Assembly (NCBI GenBank): GCA_016648135.1
Contig: JADDOH010023183.1
Span: 1-64,000, forward strand
Length of the DNA: 64,000 bases
From: Agrypnia vestita
Taxonomy: Eukaryota; Arthropoda; Insecta; Trichoptera; Phryganeidae
Reading direction: 5' to 3'
A model generated the notes under the pieces. It ran no database searches. It saw nothing but the letters and a program-made list of their open reading frames with translations, and was not told the DNA's origin. Shown here in pieces: positions 1 to 12,299 of the stretch (position 1 is the stretch's first letter; every line of letters starts with the position of its first letter). The position numbers were made by a program, and so were the translations under genes.

Positions 1-476
1 ACGATTACGGCAGATGTCTATAGTCAGCAACTGCAAACCATGATGGAAAAGCTAGCTGCTAAACAACCGAGGCTGGTTAATCGCTCTAGGCCACTGCTGC
101 TTCATGATAACGCTAGACCACACACTGCACAACAGACGGCTACCAAATTAGAGGAGCTTCAATTGGAATGTCTAAGACATCCACCGTACTCTCCGGACCT
201 TGCCCCAACAGATTATCATTTTTTTCGAAATTTGGATAACTTCTTGCAAAGAAAAAAATTCAACTCCGATGGGGCAGTCCAAACCGCCTTCAAAGATTTT
301 ATTGATTCCCGTCCGAATGGTTTTTTTAGTAAAGGGATCGATGAACTACCTATGAGATGGCAAAAGTGCATAGATAGCAATGGTACATACTTTGATTAAA
401 TAAATATATTATAATAAAAAAAATCGGCTTCACGTTCCTCCCATACTAAACGCCAATTTCATATGTAAGGACCTAA
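1..476 (+). mobile_element. mariner-family element, 3' part (cut by window edge)
   Basis: The open frame from base 2 to 399 encodes the C-terminal half of a mariner transposase. It has the second catalytic Asp in HDNARPH and the third in APTDYHFF, with exactly 34 residues between them (the D34D spacing of mariner). The end after the stop matches the inverted terminal repeat of the more complete copy at 20368-21174 and finishes with GTAAGGACCTAA near 476. The part with the first Asp would lie off the left edge, so whether this copy is intact cannot be judged. It is nearly identical to the 20.4-kb copy, which implies recent activity. Confidence 0.9.
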
Positions 477-554
477 TATAATTTGTTTTACGGAGGTTGT
501 TTGTTTTTGATACTGATGATTTTTTAATGATGTTACTGTATGTTTTTAGGTTTT

Positions 555-815
555 CATGGCCATTCAGAATTTTATGGTTTGAGTTTTTGGGTGTTCTGCC
601 ATGTTTCTACAACTTTTCTGGTTGACATTTCGGATCCCATTTCGGGGTCCATCATCATGCCTGATGTTGTCTTTAAGTATTGGCTTAAATACCGTGTCGA
701 AAGCAAGGGGTATAATTGTCAGGGTTGTGTTAAGTACTGGCTGGCAATACCATGTACAAAACAGGGTGTGTTTGTGTTTAAGTATTCCGTGGCAATACTG
801 TGCCAATTTGCCTAA
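555..815 (-). mobile_element. Penelope-like terminal repeat fragment (family B)
   Basis: Read on the minus strand, the stretch around 600-660 matches the two arms at 9421-9750 (shared blocks GATGATGGACCC and GGGATCCGAAA). Beyond it lie three diverged copies of a roughly 50-bp unit starting AAGTAYTGGC or AAGTATTCCG (675-800). Both are typical of terminal repeats of Penelope-like retroelements. No coding sequence is present. Assignment to Penelope-like elements is inferred from the motif and its inverted arrangement elsewhere in the window. Confidence 0.45.
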
Positions 816-819
816 TTTT

Positions 820-1527
820 TTGAGCAATTATAATATAGATACTTCACCTTACATGTGTTTGAATTTGTCACATCTCAAACCATACCTTCTAATCCAGAAA
901 TTAAATGTCAAAAATATACTTGCCTGCAGAAAAAATAAGATCCATGTAAAAAAAATAAAAATATTAATTTCTTTCTTCTTAAAGTGACTCAAATATTAAA
1001 TAATGTATGTATATATAAACAATATTTGTACATGTTAAATAACATCTAAATGTATTTTAAAATAATTTGTACAACTCGATTCTTCAACATTTTAATACAA
1101 TTAGGATATTCTTTGAAACTGGTAATGGCAATGTATACTGCGTTTTAAGGCAATTATAATATAGAATTTTTCATTCTAGGAAGAAACGCAAGTTTTTTTT
1201 ATAACTCAAATAAATATAAATTAAATTTTCACTTCGAAATTCTCATTTTCGACAGATTTTATTTTTAACTAATCAAATTTTGTATTTCAAGAGATAAGCT
1301 AACAGAATTAAACTTGATAATTGTTATATGTGACAGGCATACGGGAGACACTGATTGTGTAATCAATAAAACTATAAAAAATGTAACACCGATGTCTTAA
1401 CAAAACATTTACACCATGGAGCATTTTAGACCATACATTTTGCTCAGAATTTTATGGCGTAGCTATATTCATGATGTGCACATTTTGTTTAGAACAGAAA
1501 TTGAATAAAAATTCTTCATAAACTCAC
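820..1527. other. AT-rich sequence, nothing recognised
   Basis: This stretch is downstream of the first visible minus-strand exon, in what is probably an intron of that gene. It has no long open frame, tandem array or clear inverted repeat. Confidence 0.5.
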
Positions 1528-4500
1528 CCAAACCAACCATTGCGAGAACTGTATTCGCTGGAGATGAGTAAGATGTAGGCAAAGCTAAATCCGGTAGAGA
1601 CGCCAATGACGAGAGTCAGGAGAAATTTGTGATTCATTGCAGGCCTGCTCCCTGGTAAACAAAAACAATTTATTTATTTCAAATCGTTAATTTATTTACC
1701 ACCGTAACATTTTCAAAACATTGTTTTTTTCTTTATCTTATAACTTGAAATATTAATAATAATTAAGTTATCACTCATTCAAAAACTACAAAAATTGGCC
1801 AAGTTACATAAGTGAATGTAGTGTGGTATGTAGTTGGATTTTTATTATTTTAGGAAACAAATGAGTGAATATGAAACAGAGTTGTTATGATTCAGAGAAA
1901 AGTAAATAAATATATAAATAATTAAATCAAAAACCTGAATTTTGTTTAAAAAGTTGTGGCAGTTAACTGGAGGACAGCTAAATAATAATTCATCTTTCTC
2001 AAAAACAGAGTATTTAATATTATTGTATAGAAAAATCATAAAAAAATAATAATCTAGAATCATACACAGGCATAAAGTAAATGTATTTTTATGGAGATCT
2101 GGTTGGCGCTAATTGACAAAGCAACTATTGTTTTCTTAAAACTTAAATAATAAATATGTATTGAATTAGTGTTGGTGTACAATTTCATGGTTTGTCGTAA
2201 CTCTTAGATAAAAAACCTGAAATCTTGATTTTTTTACATTCAAAGAAAAGTATTATAAGATCATTTAGGCTTAATAGCAAAAGCTGTAGTTGCACAGTAT
2301 GTAGCGGAAATGCAAGACCATGAAGTTAGTTGTTAAAGTGAAATTTTAGTATGCAACAAAATACACGCGCATCCATGCACTCCAGAGGTTAGCCGTCAAA
2401 GAGACTAAAATGTATATATTTCATATGTGGGGTATGAAGGCAAAGGCAGCAATATCCAAAAAAAAAAAAAAAAAATCATTAATCAGTCCGCCCTATACCT
2501 CCGCAGGTACAGGTCGTCCTCCTGCTGACGTTGAATATGACTTCAACGAAACGTCAAGAATCGTTTCTCGGAAAAACATACGGTTCGTATAAAATATCCG
2601 TAACCATTTACAGTTAAATATGTCTAACGACCGTAATAACAACCTTAACTCTTTAATATCCAAAAAATGAAAAAATATTTTGAATGCAGTCACTGAGGAT
2701 TACTAATTTAAAATGTACCAAATTCTAGATTTAATGGATCTATTCCTTCCAAAATTATGTTTACTATAAATTTATAGGCTATGTTTTCTATAAAATATCG
2801 AATTCAGAGCGTTATAAATTAGTGATCTTCAAAGACTGAAATTTTTTTTTTATATTGCTGTCTTTGCTTTTATACCTCACATATTTGTTTATAGTTGTTG
2901 TGTAACCATCAAAAATGTATTCACTTGAAATTAGTGTTCCTGTAATATAAATAAGATATTATCGACCATCTTGAATCAAGTACCAATCATAAAGATGCTC
3001 AATTCAAAAGCTGATGAATGATTGGTTTATTGAATTGAAAATTAGAACTGTTTATTGAATTACTTTTATTTTTTACTGTGTAATCGAAATGGCAAAAAGA
3101 GGCCTCTCCTCCAGATTTCTATATTTCATGTTATTTATTGTCGATGTTTGACTGCATTCAGATTTTTTTTTGAAAATGCAAACATATTTTGTAAAGGAAC
3201 AACATCTCAATAACGAAGCCTTATTGAATTCTTGTCAGCTGTCAGATTCTGTTTACATGCGAGTTCACAAATGTTTCGATAGTTTTTTAAGAAAGTTTTC
3301 GTTTGCAGTTACATTTCTATAAGTATAAGTTATAATTCTTTCATGAAACTAAATAGAAACTCATCGACAATGATCAGTGTAGATTTTTACAACTCAATAC
3401 TTTGAGTGTTATTAATATTGTTTTGTCTTTATTTTAGTTTTGAAGTATACTTCTACATGAGTGTGTAATTTTTTTTTTAAATTTCACTAAATTTTTAAAA
3501 TAGGAGTCTATTATAAGGTAATTTTTTAAAATGGACTATGTATCAAATCACCACTGAAAATACAGTCAACACAAAAAATAAAATATATAAAAAAAACGTA
3601 TATTGTAAGTAAATAAACTGACAGATTTTGCCATAATTTTAATAAGTTTAGGATAATTGCTTACTCCGTAATATTATTGAAAAAAAAAGACATCTCACGA
3701 AGCCATTAAGTCATAAAAGGACCACAAAGTGGAGCAATTTTCTTCATTTTTAAGACATCTAGGTTTGGTAATTTATTAATTTAAAGTATATGGGACCTTA
3801 AGAATACATTTTAAAATAATATCTTTCCAAACTGATACAAAACGCAAAAGAAGATATGAGAAAATATTGTGAAATTTGCTCACTATGCCGGACGATAGCC
3901 ATAGCTATTTGCTCATTTTATGGTGATATTTGGTAGTATTTTTTGTGTTGACAGATTTGGCAGTTACTTTTTAGTGCAACATCTTAATTTAAAATATAAT
4001 TTTTATTTAGACTTTGTACTACACACACAATATTTGAGATATTTACTACGCGTTTGTCTCTTGAGCGTCTAGAGCGCCACAAAGGAACAAACATACATAC
4101 ATATATAGGCTGATAAACACATTACCCTCCTTTGCGCCACGCAGTCGGGTAATAAATAACTCAAATATTAGGTGTAGTACAAAGATTAAATAAAAATCAT
4201 ATTTTAAGTTAAATAAGTTTACTGGTTCGCCCCGCCCCACCTCATGCACAGATCATTGTATTTAGTTTTCGTTTCTTCAAACATTGTCTGAATTTCAAGT
4301 TCAGATGGTATTTTTTTTGTTTTGAGGAAATATTTTATCTTAATAATCTACGTCTACAGAGTCTACAGAGATACCTCATGCTCGATGTCCACAGATGAGA
4401 TTTTGAAGATTCAAATGCGTGTGAAAAATAGTACACAGTTCAATGTGAAACAGTCTATGAATTGTTACCGCATGTGTTTTAGATCACAGGTTACACTTTT

Positions 4501-7500
4501 TTACATGCGGATTAAAATGATGCAACTAATGCACACACATTTGCTGATTCTCAGAGATTTCAAATCTCAACCATGGACACAAACGACTACACATTACATT
4601 CCCACATCCGAGCCTTATATAAAATGTTACACACTTTACACACATTTTTTTTACGCAGTTTCACCACAACTTTTACCCGGAAAGCCTCTGAAAAACATAT
4701 TCTTTACTAAAACGAACAAACCTTGAATCATTTTAGAAGATTTTTCTCAGCGGTTCAAAACGATACTTAGGAAAGTATTTGGAATGTCTAATGTTATAAA
4801 TAAAAAATTACAACACAAAGTTTCTGAAGTTTACAAAACAGTGATGAAGCACAATTGAACACTCCACAGGTTTTATAGGATTTTGCGATGCCATTTTTTA
4901 TCATGTGCATTGTAGTACAATTAATCTTGATTTTCACTCAATATAATACTGAATTATTAAAAAAATTGTAACAGGATGCAGGTAATTATTATTCATTCTG
5001 CAATAATTATGCTGCGTCTCTCAAATACTTATTGCAATCATAATGGCACCACGGCTCCCATGAAACTGTTTAATCTAAGCAGTGATTGAAATGGAATTTC
5101 CAACCTTAGGAAGGTATGGAAAATCAAAGTGGTACATATTATGCATTGTGGTAACTGGAAGAAGCCACAAAAATATTTTATTTGAATTCGAAATAATCAA
5201 AATACATAATAGGCATGATGAAAGTATAAAAGCATAAATAAATAAAAAATATTATTTTTTTTTAAATAATTTAAAAATATATATAGATATATATATATAT
5301 ATATATATATATTACAATAAAGCTAAAATTCTGCATTCGGCCATTTTAACTGAAACACTAACTGAAACTTTAACTGAAACGCCTAAGTACCGTCACCGTG
5401 TCTCTCAAATTGTTGTCATAGACACAACGCAGTGTTTACTTAGGCTTGACACCTTCGGGCGGTTTTGCGCGAAATTAAAAATAGGTGGATGAAAATGCAA
5501 TTATTTGCGTAAAAACTTAATTTTTACTGAAATAAGGTTATTTTCGGTAATAGTAGACGTGTACCTACATTATAGAAGGTCATTTCAAAATCTGTCATCA
5601 TGCATATTCTCTGTGTAATAAGGTCACTAACTTATGTAAATAATTTATCATTAATACTAACAATAATTTTATTTGTTGTAAAGGTTAAATTATGATGATT
5701 TTGTGCTAACAATTAATTTATTGACAATATCGATTAAAATGCATTGTTTTAACATAAATGTTACTGGAGACAAAGATTTTAATAGAGAAAAGGATACAGC
5801 AGTTGGTTTTCTCACATTTGAGGCATACTATCAGAAAATATTAATTTCTAGAGATCTTAAAATAATATAGTGAGTACATAAAAAAATAGTATGTTGCTAT
5901 TTTTTTTAAATTCAATCATACTGAATCAAATTAAAATTTACCTAATTAGGTATAAAAATTCCCATGAAGTGTCCATAAAACTTAAAGCAGGTACGGGAGA
6001 AAGCGGTCTGCTCCCAGGAAGGATAATTCATTTATCAGATACTGAAGAATCCTACATTTCTTCACCTCAGTGGCCATTTTTGCAGTGATTGGTCATTTTA
6101 GTGGTGCATTATTAATTTTACCGGATCGCAATATCTACGAGACTTTAATTGAGGAAAAAAAAGTAATCATATGTAGTTGTGTTCTGAGGGTTTCTCCAAA
6201 AATACCAAGAAAGTTGGATTTTAAATCGGAAAGTGGGAACTGGCTTAAAACAAATTATGTTGAATCGAGATGATAGCATTTTGAAATGGTTTTCTTTGAA
6301 AAATCGTTTTGCTTCTGCTTCAGACCTAAGGGTGGAACTCCAAGTCACCACCAGTGCTAGTGTTAGTACCAGAACTATTCAAAATAGGCTCAGCGATATG
6401 GATTTACGAGCAAGAAGGCCCGAAAAAACCTCTATTGACTAAGGAAATGTAGAAAAAACAACTGCGATGGGCCAAAGAAAAATAAAATTGGATCGTGAGT
6501 GATCGGTTGTTTTCTCTGATCAAATTTAACTTGATTAGTCCAAACGGTTTGCAGACAGTGTGGAAGAGATCCGGAGAGAGGTCCAGCAAAGAATGCACGG
6601 CACCCAGTGAAAAATGCTATGTCATGGTTTAGGGACGTTTCGTATGTATCTCACTATGGTAAAAGGATCAGTGAATGCTGAGAAATACACAAAATCATTC
6701 TTGAAGGTGTGTTGCCAACAACCGAAAACTTCTCAAAAGATTAATTATTTCAGGATGATTCTGCATCTTGCCATCTTGCCCGTCCTGTGGATTAATTTTC
6801 ATGAATCTTAAACAAAAAAAATTTTTTACGTGGTGAACATTCCCAACACTAAATTCTTTTTAATAAATAAATACAGGTATTGCAGATTAAAGAATCGTTG
6901 GGATTGACTTTCATGGCCAGTAAACGTCCCAACTTAAATGAAAAGTGCAGCAAAGATTTCAGAAACATTTAGTGAGAATTTAAGAACAGTATTTCAATTA
7001 AATTCATGTCCAGTGACTTTGTGTAGTAAATAAAAGTTTAGATAGTTTTAAGTGTTTCATTTGCCTCCCATATCAGTTAAAAATTTAATAATTTAATGTA
7101 CTCCATTTGTTGTTTGTTTGATGCGGTTGTTTCTGTTGAATTTATCAGCATTATCAAAAATTTTGTTAAAATAAAACATCACCTATGCATTTAATTCTCA
7201 AGCCATAAATAAAATCAACTGTAGGTAACATTTTAAATAAATAAAAATTGCCACCATGTTAAGATTTTTGTAACTTCTAGCTTAAGCACTTGGAATAGCT
7301 CAACAAGCAATATCTTATTTGTCTATTATGTTATGAATGAAAAAAAACAGGACGGTGGATGCTGGTTGAACCCACAACCCTAGTTGTCAAGAGTGGGTAT
7401 TTTGATATTTGGCAAAATGTAAGCTACATATCTTGCCACAAGGAATTGGGAGTAAATTGTACCGCCCCATTTCCACAACTGAATGTGTGCATCATTATCA

Positions 7501-10500
7501 ACATTAAACAATTGGAAACAAACTCACTTTAGATAAACACATTTTGCTAAATTAATTTGTTTCCATAATGTTCCACGTTTCTATAAAAGCATGTGGGTGT
7601 TATTACTGTCCAAATTAGAAATTGCAGACAGTATGTTTATTCATTTGACAAAAAAAAACTTTCAATAGTCATGTAATCATTTTAATAAATGACATTAATT
7701 TCAAGATGCAGAAATTGTGTGCGACATTGCTTTGTTTGTGCTTGTTTCTTTTTTTTCTATGAATCAAATATGTGCATTAAGGCGGTACATACATTTTTCA
7801 AGCTGTCAAAGTGGCGATATGTGTCGGATAGATCATGCTACTTCAATACGAGATCGAGATATGAACAAACGTCATATCAGATAAACCTTGCAAGAGCGTA
7901 TTTTTTACGTGTCCCCTTGTGAGACAGAAAGGTTGCGAGGAAACGAGACAACCATATGGAGTACCGAAGTTTAAAATATATGGGAACGCAAGTCATGCTC
8001 GCGTAATATTATTAGAATTTTAAATGTTTTTAGTCTAGAATATAAAAAAGCGTATTTATATTTCTCCAATAATTTAGGTGTTGTAAAAAAAAGTAAACAA
8101 CAATTTTTCTTGTATCACTGTTTTTTAATTTAAAACTTTTGTCAAATAAGCAGATTTAGATATTATTTTGACTTCCGACTGAAATGTCAAAACACCTCTG
8201 AAAATAATTGAATTTAAATAATTTTTATTTAAAATAAACAAAAAACTACTACAACAATATGTATTGAATTAAAAATAAAATTAAAAACCATTTATCTATA
8301 TTTTAAAAATTATCTCGTAAATTAATATCTTACTTGACTTTCAAATAACAATGACATCAACACGAATATAGCGAACATAGCGAGTCAGCGAGCAATTCAG
8401 CAAAAGTGACATGCGTTCAATATTAGGTTATGAGTAGAAATGCAATTTAATACAAAACTAGTTAAAAAAACATTATTATCTACGATGAATAGATTGCTTT
8501 CGAATATATAATATGATATTATTTTGAACTAAAGTCAAATTTGGCATATAAACACGTTTTAAAGTGATTTTTTTTATGAAAAAATGATTGGACTACATGA
8601 ATGCGTCCGCCTCTCCCGGCTGGCGTGCGGATTGTGATCTGCAAACTGCGTAATTTTTAGACACATTTCATACTATAGAATTTTTATTTTTAAATATTAA
8701 TTAACGTGTTTTTTATAAAAAAAATTGCTTTTTAATAGTGAATGAAGACTCAAAGTGCGAATATAGATACAATATATTGTTTAAAATCATCTTTTTATAT
8801 GGATAAACAACATTTGAAAATGACCAAAAATCGTAAATATTTAAGCATGTTTGAAAAATGATATCTTTTTTAATATTGAATATTTCTTAATTTCCTACGT
8901 ACAGATTCTAGATAATTCAGTAAACTTTATATGTATGAAAAAACATATTATGCTTACATACAAATTTTAAACGAATCACACGTTGCCCGGGAACATTAAA
9001 AACGTTTTTTTTGCGGCGGCCTGTGGATTAATGCCTATATTTTTCTTAATTATTGTAAATAATGTTCAGTTTATTACTTTTATATAAGAATAAAGGTTCT
9101 ATCTAAGTTATCGCCCTAAAAAAATTGCAATCTATCATATACATTCTGATATAAATGAATAATAAAAACCCACTTTTTTGTAAAAAACGCCGAAATATGC
9201 ATTTGCAGTGAATGTACCGCCTTAATCAAGATATATTATAAATGTCTCATAGAGACGAAGCTATATTTTTATATGGGAAGATGTCTTTTTGGGTACTCAT
9301 ATAACGTATCGTACAGCTGGCTTAAGTGATATAGCTAAAAATATAGCTTCGTCTCCAATGATGTCCCCCTGAAGATAAAATCCAGTATTGTGCTCTTGAA
9401 ATATTTGGACGTACTCAAAATATTTCAAATATATCCAGTTAATATTGACTTTTTTCTGTTTTCTGAAGTGTTCCGTGTTTTTACGACCTTTCTGGCTGAC
9501 GTATAGGATCCCATTGCAGGGTCCATCATCAGGATTAATGTGTTATTGTGAATCTTTATGTTGTGGTAAACAAACAAGCTGAAACAACACAACAACACAT
9601 CAGACCTGATAATGGACCCTGCAATGGAATCCGAAACGCCAGCCAGAAAGGTCATTAAACATGGCATATTACCTAGAAAACACAAGATTCTCAAGAAAAT
9701 TGAAAATTCTGAATGGCCATTCAAACCTGAAAACATTTTTAATATTGACTTTTATTTACAATTAATATTGAATCGAATAATAATAGAGTTTTAGAAATAT
9801 TCTAAATTTCCGAGACGAAAGATCAAAGTATCATCATGTAGATGCACACATAAAAATCATAAACATAAATATTTATGTAATTCTAAATACACCACGGTGT
9901 ATTAAGATTTTAAAGCAACAAGGATGGAGAAACTTTGTTATACTTTTCGCATCTAATTGTTGGGAACATATTGCACACCCCATAGTAAAGTGAAGTAATA
10001 TGATTATCTGTGCCACATTAAAGTTAGTTCATACACATAATATAAAATATTTGCAGAGATGTACTAAACTCGTTCTTTAGGAGAGGGGAATGGGTCACAG
10101 TGAAAGAATATCCCCTTTCGCTTAAATCTAAGACACATTTATATTGCAGTTAAAGTATTTATTCTTGCATAATTAAATGCACTATTAAAAATATGTATTT
10201 TTTTAACTTTCTTCCAAACCGAGTCTCTTAAGTAAAAATTGTAATAAAACACAACTTATTTACTAAGACATTACAGTTTTTAAGAGTATTTAGTTTGATA
10301 TTTCCATAAATGTTTCAAGATTTACAATAGATTGTAGTAATTTTTTTGAACAAGGCGAATATAAACGTGGTGCCAAATTATGGACAAGGAATTTATGTTA
10401 GTTCATGTCTATTTATTTTGGTTGTCTGTGGTTCACCCCGTCTCTTTGAAAGTCCGCCAGTGTCTCTTTTCAACAGGAGCACTTGTTCAACATTCCTCAC

Positions 10501-11101
10501 AGTAAATAGAAAATATGCGACTCCTACATAAGTAAATCAATTCACCACTGTAACACTAACATATTTTACACAGTCCCGCCGCAGACAGCCATTTCTAATT
10601 CATAGCTAAAGAACTAGTCAGTGTGTCCAAAGATGGCGCTACCTGTCTTGAGTTTTACAAATTACAATCACCCAGTTTCTAATTTTTTTTGCTTCAGGTG
10701 TTGCTTCAAGGAGATTTTCCATACCGCAGTTTCTATACATCGAATATATTCTTCAGATATGGTGTACTTGCAAACAGAAAAAAATTAATAACCTCTCTAA
10801 CAACTTAAACATTAAAGTTCTCTTATAAACATTTTTAAATTTATGAATATATAAAAATATATCCCAGTCCCTACATATTTTTCTGTTTTACTATCTTAAA
10901 ACATTCGGTTTACTCTATATTTTCGGACAATGTTAAAAAAAAAAGAATTTTCGTGTCGGATAAGCATGTACTCAAGGAAAAATAAACCTTGTTTTAACGT
11001 TATCCTATAACATAAGAGTAAATCGGATAATTTAGGACAGTCAATATATTGATGTGAAAAAAATTAAGAAACAGTAGGTTACCTCCTATTGCTCCCATCA
11101 T
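1528..11101 (-). CDS. 5' coding exons of a type II single-pass membrane protein, possibly a Golgi glycosyltransferase (C1GalT1-like)
   Basis: Two coding exons join in phase. The first, 11101 down to 11083, encodes MMGAIG plus one base and ends at the donor G|GTAACC. The second, 1651 down to 1528, follows a pyrimidine-rich acceptor TTTACCAG and ends at the donor GG|GTGAGT. The joined protein begins MMGAIGGSRPAMNHKF, then has a hydrophobic segment (about residues 16-35, LLTLVIGVSTGFSFAYILL) and a polar stretch SSEYSSRNGWFG. An in-frame TGA sits just upstream of MMG across the preceding splice. A short N-terminal tail followed by one membrane segment is what Golgi glycosyltransferases have; core-1 galactosyltransferase is my best guess, unproven. 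The remaining exons lie beyond the left edge. The intron between the two exons is 9.4 kb and full of transposons. Confidence 0.5.
2425..2885. mobile_element. MITE with 'gcaaaggcagcaatatcc' termini, carrying a nested repeat
   Basis: The left end (GGTATGAAGGCAAAGGCAGC at 2432) and right end (GCTGTCTTTGCTTTTATACC ending about 2877) are inverted copies. They are flanked by ATATGTG and CACATAT. The interior holds a half copy (2486-2640) of the foldback repeat seen complete at 19489-19740. The same termini recur at 26352, 27070, 27183 and 27352. Confidence 0.5.
3165..3330 (-). repeat. dispersed repeat related to 26465-26560 and 26800-26900
   Basis: On the minus strand this segment contains CATTTGTGAACTCGCATGT and a block ending GACAAGAATTCAATAAGGC. 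Diverged copies occur on the plus strand at 26470-26560 and 26810-26890. The repeat type is unknown; there is no coding potential. Confidence 0.5.
3985..4225. mobile_element. foldback MITE with ~75-bp arms
   Basis: The left arm (TTTTTATTTAGACTTTGTAC then ACACACAATATTTGAG) is mirrored by the right arm (CTCAAATATTAGGTGTAGTA then CAAAGATTAAATAAAAA). The arms flank a short non-repetitive core with GCGCC boxes. No transposase is present. Confidence 0.5.
5280..5316. repeat. AT microsatellite
   Basis: This is a run of alternating AT dinucleotides with one AGAT interruption. Confidence 0.8.
6230..6830 (+). pseudogene. Tc1-like transposase pseudogene
   Basis: Blocks of Tc1 transposase are readable across several frames. 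6233-6442 has NRFASASDLRVELQ followed by VSTRTIQNRLSDMDLRARRP, the second helix-turn-helix and linker of Tc1 transposases. About 6500-6650 reads SDRLFSLIKFNL and VWKRSGERSSKECTAPS, equivalent to the SDES.FNL and VWRRPGER motifs, with the catalytic Asp region degraded. Later blocks are frameshifted and hold stops. The element is long dead; no clean inverted ends were found. Confidence 0.75.
7781..9221. mobile_element. 1.44-kb non-autonomous element with TTAA target duplication
   Basis: The ends are perfect inverted repeats GGCGGTACAT...ATGTACCGCC flanked on both sides by TTAA (7777-7780 and 9222-9225). The interior is AT-rich with no transposase. TTAA duplication is the habit of piggyBac, but the terminal sequence differs from the piggyBac relic at 17800-18732, so the superfamily is left open. 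Confidence 0.65.
9250..9360. mobile_element. short MITE with 20-bp inverted ends
   Basis: GAGACGAAGCTATATTTTTA near 9254 is matched by AAAAATATAGCTTCGTCTC near 9352 on the opposite strand. The 60-bp core has no coding potential. Confidence 0.5.
9421..9750. mobile_element. inverted pair of Penelope-like terminal repeats (family B)
   Basis: The left arm (9421-9535) and right arm (9610-9750) are inverted copies sharing CTGATRATGGACCCTGCAAT, then a GTCAGCCAGAAAGGTC-like block. They are separated by about 75 bases. Related single arms occur at 555-700 (minus) and 46600-46720 (plus). The open frames here are by-products of the repeat. Head-to-head or tail-to-tail partial terminal repeats are characteristic of Penelope-like elements. 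Confidence 0.5.
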
Positions 11102-11541
11102 AGTATTTGTTGCATAACAATCCTGAAAATAAAATGAGGACAAAAATGTACTAATTTAAATACTAAAAAAATAAAAGGACATTCACATAAAAAAATATTT
11201 TCTCACTTAGGTACATCAAGTAAATCAAGGATAATTCTTGAAATTAAAGATTATAACTGGCAAATTATTGATAACGAAAACAAAACTAAAATAGTACCTA
11301 GTGCTATAATATAGAAAAAATCACAGGAAACGTTAAAAAATTTCAAAAAGTAATAGCAAAAAAAATGTATTCATAATTGTAATGCACCAATGAAATAATA
11401 GAATTTAATTTTAAAAATTCTTGCGAAAAGACTTCATTTACAATATTCGATAACGAAACAAAAAACGTTAATTGTCACGAAACTCTAGGTTACAATATGT
11501 TATGAAAATGATCGAGATAGATAAAAAAAAAATAAACTTAC

Positions 11542-11690
11542 TCAGAACTATTTATCCTCAAATATGCATCTCACGGACACTCACAACAATCCCACAAAAT
11601 AACACAAATGCCAGACAAAACCTACATACAGATCAACTGAATCACAGAATATAGAACTGAATTGACATTAGGGCCTAAGCTAAACAACAA
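11542..11690 (-). other. probable non-coding first exon (5'UTR) of the membrane-protein gene
   Basis: The minus strand has a consensus donor CTGA|GTAAGT at 11542/11541, followed 419 bases on by the acceptor TTATTTTCAG of the MMGAIG exon. No open frame leads through it; a TGA closes the frame at its 3' end. The transcription start, taken near 11690, is a guess. Confidence 0.35.
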
Positions 11691-11711
11691 TCTTTCTGGA
11701 GAATTAGAAAA

Positions 11712-11835
11712 TAGAGATGGTCGTTCATAAACGAACAGTTCTTTTTGAACTGTTCACTTTTCTGAACGAATGAACTGTTCAGTTCACTTTCATAAACAAT
11801 CGTTCATTAGTTCAGTAGTCGTGAATTAATTTAGA
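11712..11835. repeat. GTTCATGAACG-motif repeat
   Basis: There are repeated short palindromic words (GTTCATAAACGAAC, GAACTGTTCAC, ATGAACTGTTCAG). A related stretch starts with the same AGAGATGG word at 40354-40410. This looks like the end of a hAT-type MITE, but the ends were not resolved. Confidence 0.35.
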
Positions 11836-12299
11836 ATTCCTACAGTCGATACAAACAATACCATCTATATGAAGGCTATTTTAATTAATTAATATCTCAA
11901 CTCAATTACTTTGAATAATTTTTCAGATATTATAAAGAAATAGAACGAAATGTTGACCAATCCTATCCTCATTCCCCCGTCAGCGATGATTTTTTAATAA
12001 CGAATTAACGATATCTAAGTATTGACCATGTAATGACTGATTCTACTCTTCACAGTTCGAATGAACAATTGAAAGTATACCATTCACTTAAGGTTACGTC
12101 GTTTCATGCAAAACACATTTCCAGGCGATTTTGATAAAGAAACTTCTTTATTTTTGCCATTTTTTTACATACAACGATGCATTATTGATTTTTCTAAAAT
12201 GAGTGATACGGAGATATCAAGTGGACTCAGTGAAAGACGGCTCTTTGAGGAACAATTTTTTTTACATACAAGTGATGCGACCGCGACCTACATGTGACG

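Noticed and set aside
9612..9794. Frame beginning MDPAMESETPARKV
   Set aside because: Same sequence occurs inverted nearby as part of a terminal repeat; not a protein gene.
10670..10775. Minus-strand frame TISEEYIRCIETAVWKISLK after a possible acceptor
   Set aside because: Looks exon-like but its phase does not match the MMGAIG exon, which splices cleanly to 1651 instead; too short to support alone.
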